This document shows, in pieces, positions 5,843 to 7,377 of a DNA stretch of 7,377 bases. Within the stretch, counting starts at the first letter, position 1. Each line of letters begins with the position of its first letter. Made by a program: the position numbers and the translations under genes. The notes beneath the pieces were generated by a model. It ran no database searches. It saw only the letters and a program-made list of their open reading frames with translations, and had not been told where the DNA came from. Origin of the DNA: Desulfobacteraceae bacterium UBA2771 (GTDB taxonomy: Bacteria; Desulfobacterota; Desulfobacteria; Desulfobacterales; Desulfosarcinaceae); NCBI GenBank assembly GCA_002352605.1, contig DEIP01000082.1:8784-16160 (forward strand). The letters run 5' to 3'.

Positions 5843-6688
5843 TCAGGGAGTGTCACCGTATTCAAATACGCCGTTGTCGATGACCACCTGGTCGTTTTCG
5901 GCATTGACGGTGCGCCATATCGCTTTGCCCTGGGCAGTTCGCCAGATCAGGGTCTTGATGGGAACACCCGGATAGAGCGTCTTGGAAAAACGGCAGGCCA
6001 GCCGGCGCACCCTTTCGGGGCGCCCCGGCACCAGGGAGGCGACCAGGGCCCGGCAGGCAAACCCGTGGGTGCACAGCCCGTGCATGATGGGCATGTCGAA
6101 TCCGGCCAGCCTGGCAAATTTCCGGTCCACGTGAAGCTGGAAGATGTCGCCGGAAAGCCTATAGAGCAGGGGCTGATCCGGAGAGGGGAACGCTTCCACC
6201 ACGCAATCGGGCTCCCGGTTCGGAAATTTCACGGGTGCCTTTTTGAGGTTCTTGCCGCCGAAACCTCCGTCCAGGCGCCCGAAAATGGTGATGATGCTGG
6301 TGAAGAGTTTTTGCCCATTGGCGTGGACGGTATCACTTTCCGCTACGATCAATGCCCCCTTGTCTTTGCCCTTGTCGTAGTGGTCTACGATCTTGCCCAT
6401 GGTGACCAAGGTGCCTTCGGTCGGGATGGGGTTGTGGAAGATCAATTCCTGTTCCCCGTGCAGGACGCCCGCCAGGTTTATGCTGGAAGCGACGGCCACC
6501 TGGAAGAATAGGTCAAAGATCATTGCAATGGAAAAGCTGGGAATGACTTTCAGGTCCTTTTCATAGCAGTAGTTCAATTCGGAAAATCCCGCACCGACCC
6601 CCAGCGCATATAGGACCACATCCTTCCAGGTGTAGTCCCGTTTTAAGGGGCCGATGGGTTTACCGACGGCATTCGTGTTTAGCGCCAT
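5843..6688 (-). CDS. MaoC-type enoyl-CoA hydratase (hydratase 2, double hotdog)
   Basis: A 281-residue protein of the length expected for two fused hotdog domains, like the hydratase-2 part of peroxisomal MFE-2. The N-terminal half starts IGPLKRDYTWKDVVLYALG (12-30). The C-terminal half carries the hydratase motif as YRLSGDIFQLHVD with Asp181 and His186 at the right spacing, followed by FDMPIMHGLCTHG (197-209). By family knowledge these two residues hydrate trans-2-enoyl-CoA to (R)-3-hydroxyacyl-CoA. The usual motif is GD-x-N-P-x-H; here the Asn-Pro pair is Phe-Gln, so substrate or activity may differ. AAGGAGG (6702-6696), 7 bases before the ATG, is a strong ribosome binding site that also lies inside the reading frame of an upstream TetR remnant. 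A TCCCT-CTTC-AGGGA stem (5836-5849) overlaps the stop codon. It converges on the ketoacyl synthase. Confidence 0.9.
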   Translation of the reverse strand: MALNTNAVGKPIGPLKRDYTWKDVVLYALGVGAGFSELNYCYEKDLKVIPSFSIAMIFDLFFQVAVASSINLAGVLHGEQELIFHNPIPTEGTLVTMGKIVDHYDKGKDKGALIVAESDTVHANGQKLFTSIITIFGRLDGGFGGKNLKKAPVKFPNREPDCVVEAFPSPDQPLLYRLSGDIFQLHVDRKFARLAGFDMPIMHGLCTHGFACRALVASLVPGRPERVRRLACRFSKTLYPGVPIKTLIWRTAQGKAIWRTVNAENDQVVIDNGVFEYGDTP

Positions 6689-6825
6689 GATGGTTCCTCC
6701 TTGGCGATCATGCGGGTGGTGGTGTCCTGAAATCTGTATTCACCGAACAGCCGGCGGGCGGCGGCCAACATCCCGGCCTTGTTGGAATTGTGGCGCTTTC
6801 TGGTTTTATCGAGGGGGGATGGCAT
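6679..6825 (-). pseudogene. Truncated TetR-family regulator (N-terminal remnant)
   Basis: A 48-codon frame from the ATG at 6825 to a TAA at 6679-6681. It encodes MPSPLDKTRKRHNSNKAG followed by MLAAARRLFGEYRFQDTTTRMIAKE, which matches the first helices of TetR regulators (usually ...AA..LF.E.GF..TT...IAKEAGV). The frame stops just where the DNA-recognition helix should begin, and about 150 residues of ligand domain are missing. The usual Gly of the EKGF turn is Arg. The AKEE codons coincide with the MaoC ribosome binding site, and the stop lies 10 bases into MaoC. AGGAG is 12 bases before the ATG. This looks like a deletion that joined the TetR start to the MaoC leader. A functional 48-residue peptide or translational coupling to MaoC is a less likely alternative. 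Confidence 0.6.
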
Positions 6826-6901
6826 TCGGTTATCGGTCTCCTGGACGTTTGGAAGACGCCAACCAATCAATCCAATGTGGATTTACATCATTTGATGGAT
6901 A

Positions 6902-6928
6902 ATTAAACAAGGCACCCTGCCGTGTCAA
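6902..6928 (-). promoter_or_regulatory. Sigma-70-type promoter for the TetR remnant and MaoC gene
   Basis: On the minus strand a perfect TTGACA (6928-6923) is followed after 15 bases by TTTAAT (6907-6902), five of six to TATAAT. A 17-base spacing gives TAATTA, a weaker -10. The spacer is almost filled by a palindrome. The leader to the TetR remnant ATG is about 70 bases. Confidence 0.5.
6907..6925. promoter_or_regulatory. 19-bp imperfect palindrome between -35 and -10, likely operator
   Basis: ACAAGGCA-CCC-TGCCGTGT has arms matching at seven of eight positions. It occupies the spacer of the minus-strand promoter, a common place for a TetR-type operator and one where binding would block RNA polymerase. 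The local TetR gene is truncated, so the site may be orphaned or bound by another regulator. It could also affect the divergent plus-strand gene. Confidence 0.5.
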
Positions 6929-6993
6929 CGGTTTCCATTTGAAAAATGAAACTTGTTGTCGAAGTGCTTTACTTTTTTTCAAAGGAGCTTATA

Positions 6994-7032
6994 ATGCGCC
7001 CATTTACGATTGATGCAAGGAGAGATTCATGA
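6994..7032 (+). CDS. 12-codon leader ORF overlapping the next gene
   Basis: ATG at 6994 encodes MRPFTIDARRDS and ends in TGA at 7030-7032. AAAGGAG (6981-6987) lies 6 bases before the ATG, an ideal ribosome binding site. The stop overlaps the next start as ATGA (7029-7032), which implies translational coupling. The downstream gene also has its own AAGGAGAG inside this ORF. The peptide has no repeated codons of the kind seen in attenuators. It may be a coupling leader. Alternatively it is fortuitous. Confidence 0.45.
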   Translation: MRPFTIDARRDS

Positions 7033-7377
7033 TCCTTAATGCTGAAGTTCCCAAAGACCTGACAGGCTCTTTCAAGCGTGTTGCGAGGCGGATCCCTGTG
7101 GCTTTGGGGAAAGATGAAGCGCTCATTCAGACCGTTGTGGCTTATCTGCAACTGGGGGGGGAAAAGCTGGCGCGGCAGGCGGTTGAAGCCGCCAAGCAAA
7201 CCCTTGAACTGGAAGTGGCCCAAAGAAGGAAAAAAGCCCGGGAGGACGCGCTCATCCGAGCTGCCGAAGCACGCTTGGCCGCCACAGGTGCGGAATCCGG
7301 TGTCGATGATGTGGTTAATGTCGATGATGTGGTTAATGTCGATAATGTCGATAATGTCGATGATGTCGATGATGTCG
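7029..7377 (+). CDS. Unrecognised protein with acidic repeat tail (3' end outside window)
   Basis: The frame is open from the ATG at 7029 to the end of the window, giving 116 complete codons. AAGGAGAG (7017-7024) precedes the ATG by 4 bases. I do not recognise the family. The protein begins MILNAEVPKDLTGSFKRVAR and has no signal peptide or membrane segment. About residues 44-86 are strongly helical and charged (EKLARQAVEAAKQTLELEV, then AQRRKKAREDALIRAAEARL), suggesting a coiled coil or long helix. From about residue 92 it changes to VDD, VVN and VDN triplets encoded by tandem DNA repeats. It starts in an ATGA overlap with a 12-codon leader ORF and is divergent from the MaoC unit. Confidence 0.7.
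   Translation, partial: MILNAEVPKDLTGSFKRVARRIPVALGKDEALIQTVVAYLQLGGEKLARQAVEAAKQTLELEVAQRRKKAREDALIRAAEARLAATGAESGVDDVVNVDDVVNVDNVDNVDDVDDV
7302..7377 (+). repeat. 9-bp tandem repeat coding a Val/Asp/Asn tract, continuing past the window
   Basis: There are eight full units plus four bases of GTCGATRAT. Units 2 and 4 are the variant GTGGTTAAT, so the first 36 bases are two identical 18-mers. The last five (7338-7377) are the purer GTCGATAAT/GTCGATGAT form. The unit is three codons long, so copy-number changes keep the reading frame and only lengthen the acidic tail. Confidence 0.85.

Noticed and set aside
6065..6511. 148-codon plus-strand frame opposite the MaoC gene
   Set aside because: It is antisense to a well-supported hydratase, with no domain and no ribosome binding site identified.
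6826..6870. Upstream ATG at 6870 as the start of the TetR remnant
   Set aside because: The extra residues (MIGWRLPNVQETDNR) are not TetR-like, whereas the ATG at 6825 has AGGAG upstream.
7302..7377. CRISPR-like or origin-type iteron array
   Set aside because: The 9-base units are contiguous, in frame with an open gene and lack spacers, so a coding tandem repeat explains them.

Overview
The window looks like chromosomal DNA from a Gram-negative anaerobe, most likely a Desulfobacterales-type member of the Desulfobacterota. This rests on gene content rather than on any marker gene: an outer-membrane beta-barrel protein, sigma-54 promoters, a Cache-domain sensor kinase, a universal stress protein, and MaoC and ketoacyl synthase genes of lipid/CoA chemistry. 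The taxonomic guess is moderate at best. No rRNA, tRNA, CRISPR array or transposase was seen.

Region 1 (1-3321, minus strand) is a signalling cluster read as universal stress protein (3239-2769), a possible 40-residue small ORF (2711-2589), a stand-alone receiver-domain response regulator (start probably 2578, end 2093) and a two-transmembrane Cache sensor histidine kinase (start probably 1756, end 62). Two sequences match the sigma-54 -24/-12 consensus. One is a complete match upstream of the stress protein (3321-3306). The other is a near match upstream of the kinase (1830-1815). Both carry the same GGTGTAAA element in the same orientation, 116-117 bases upstream of the -24 GG. This suggests that one unseen enhancer-binding protein switches both units on together. 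The receiver protein has no output domain, so it probably acts by protein contact or phosphorelay.

Region 2 (3322-5842, plus strand) starts divergently from the stress protein. It holds a signal-peptide-bearing outer-membrane beta-barrel protein of the SphA / 'MetA-pathway of phenol degradation' type (3576-4541). Next comes a KAS III family ketoacyl synthase with an intact Cys-His-Asn triad (4711-5775), closed by a credible intrinsic terminator (5779-5809).

Region 3 (5843-6928, minus strand) converges on the synthase. It holds a double-hotdog MaoC-type enoyl-CoA hydratase (6688-5843). Directly upstream, overlapping its start, is a 48-codon remnant of a TetR regulator that ends before the recognition helix. 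A TTGACA-type promoter with a 19-bp imperfect palindrome in its spacer lies upstream, probably the old TetR operator.

Region 4 (6994-7377, plus strand) begins with a 12-codon leader ORF with its own strong ribosome binding site. Its stop overlaps (ATGA) the start of an unrecognised gene that runs off the window. That gene has a charged helical body and a tail of 9-base tandem repeats encoding a Val/Asp/Asn-rich tract.
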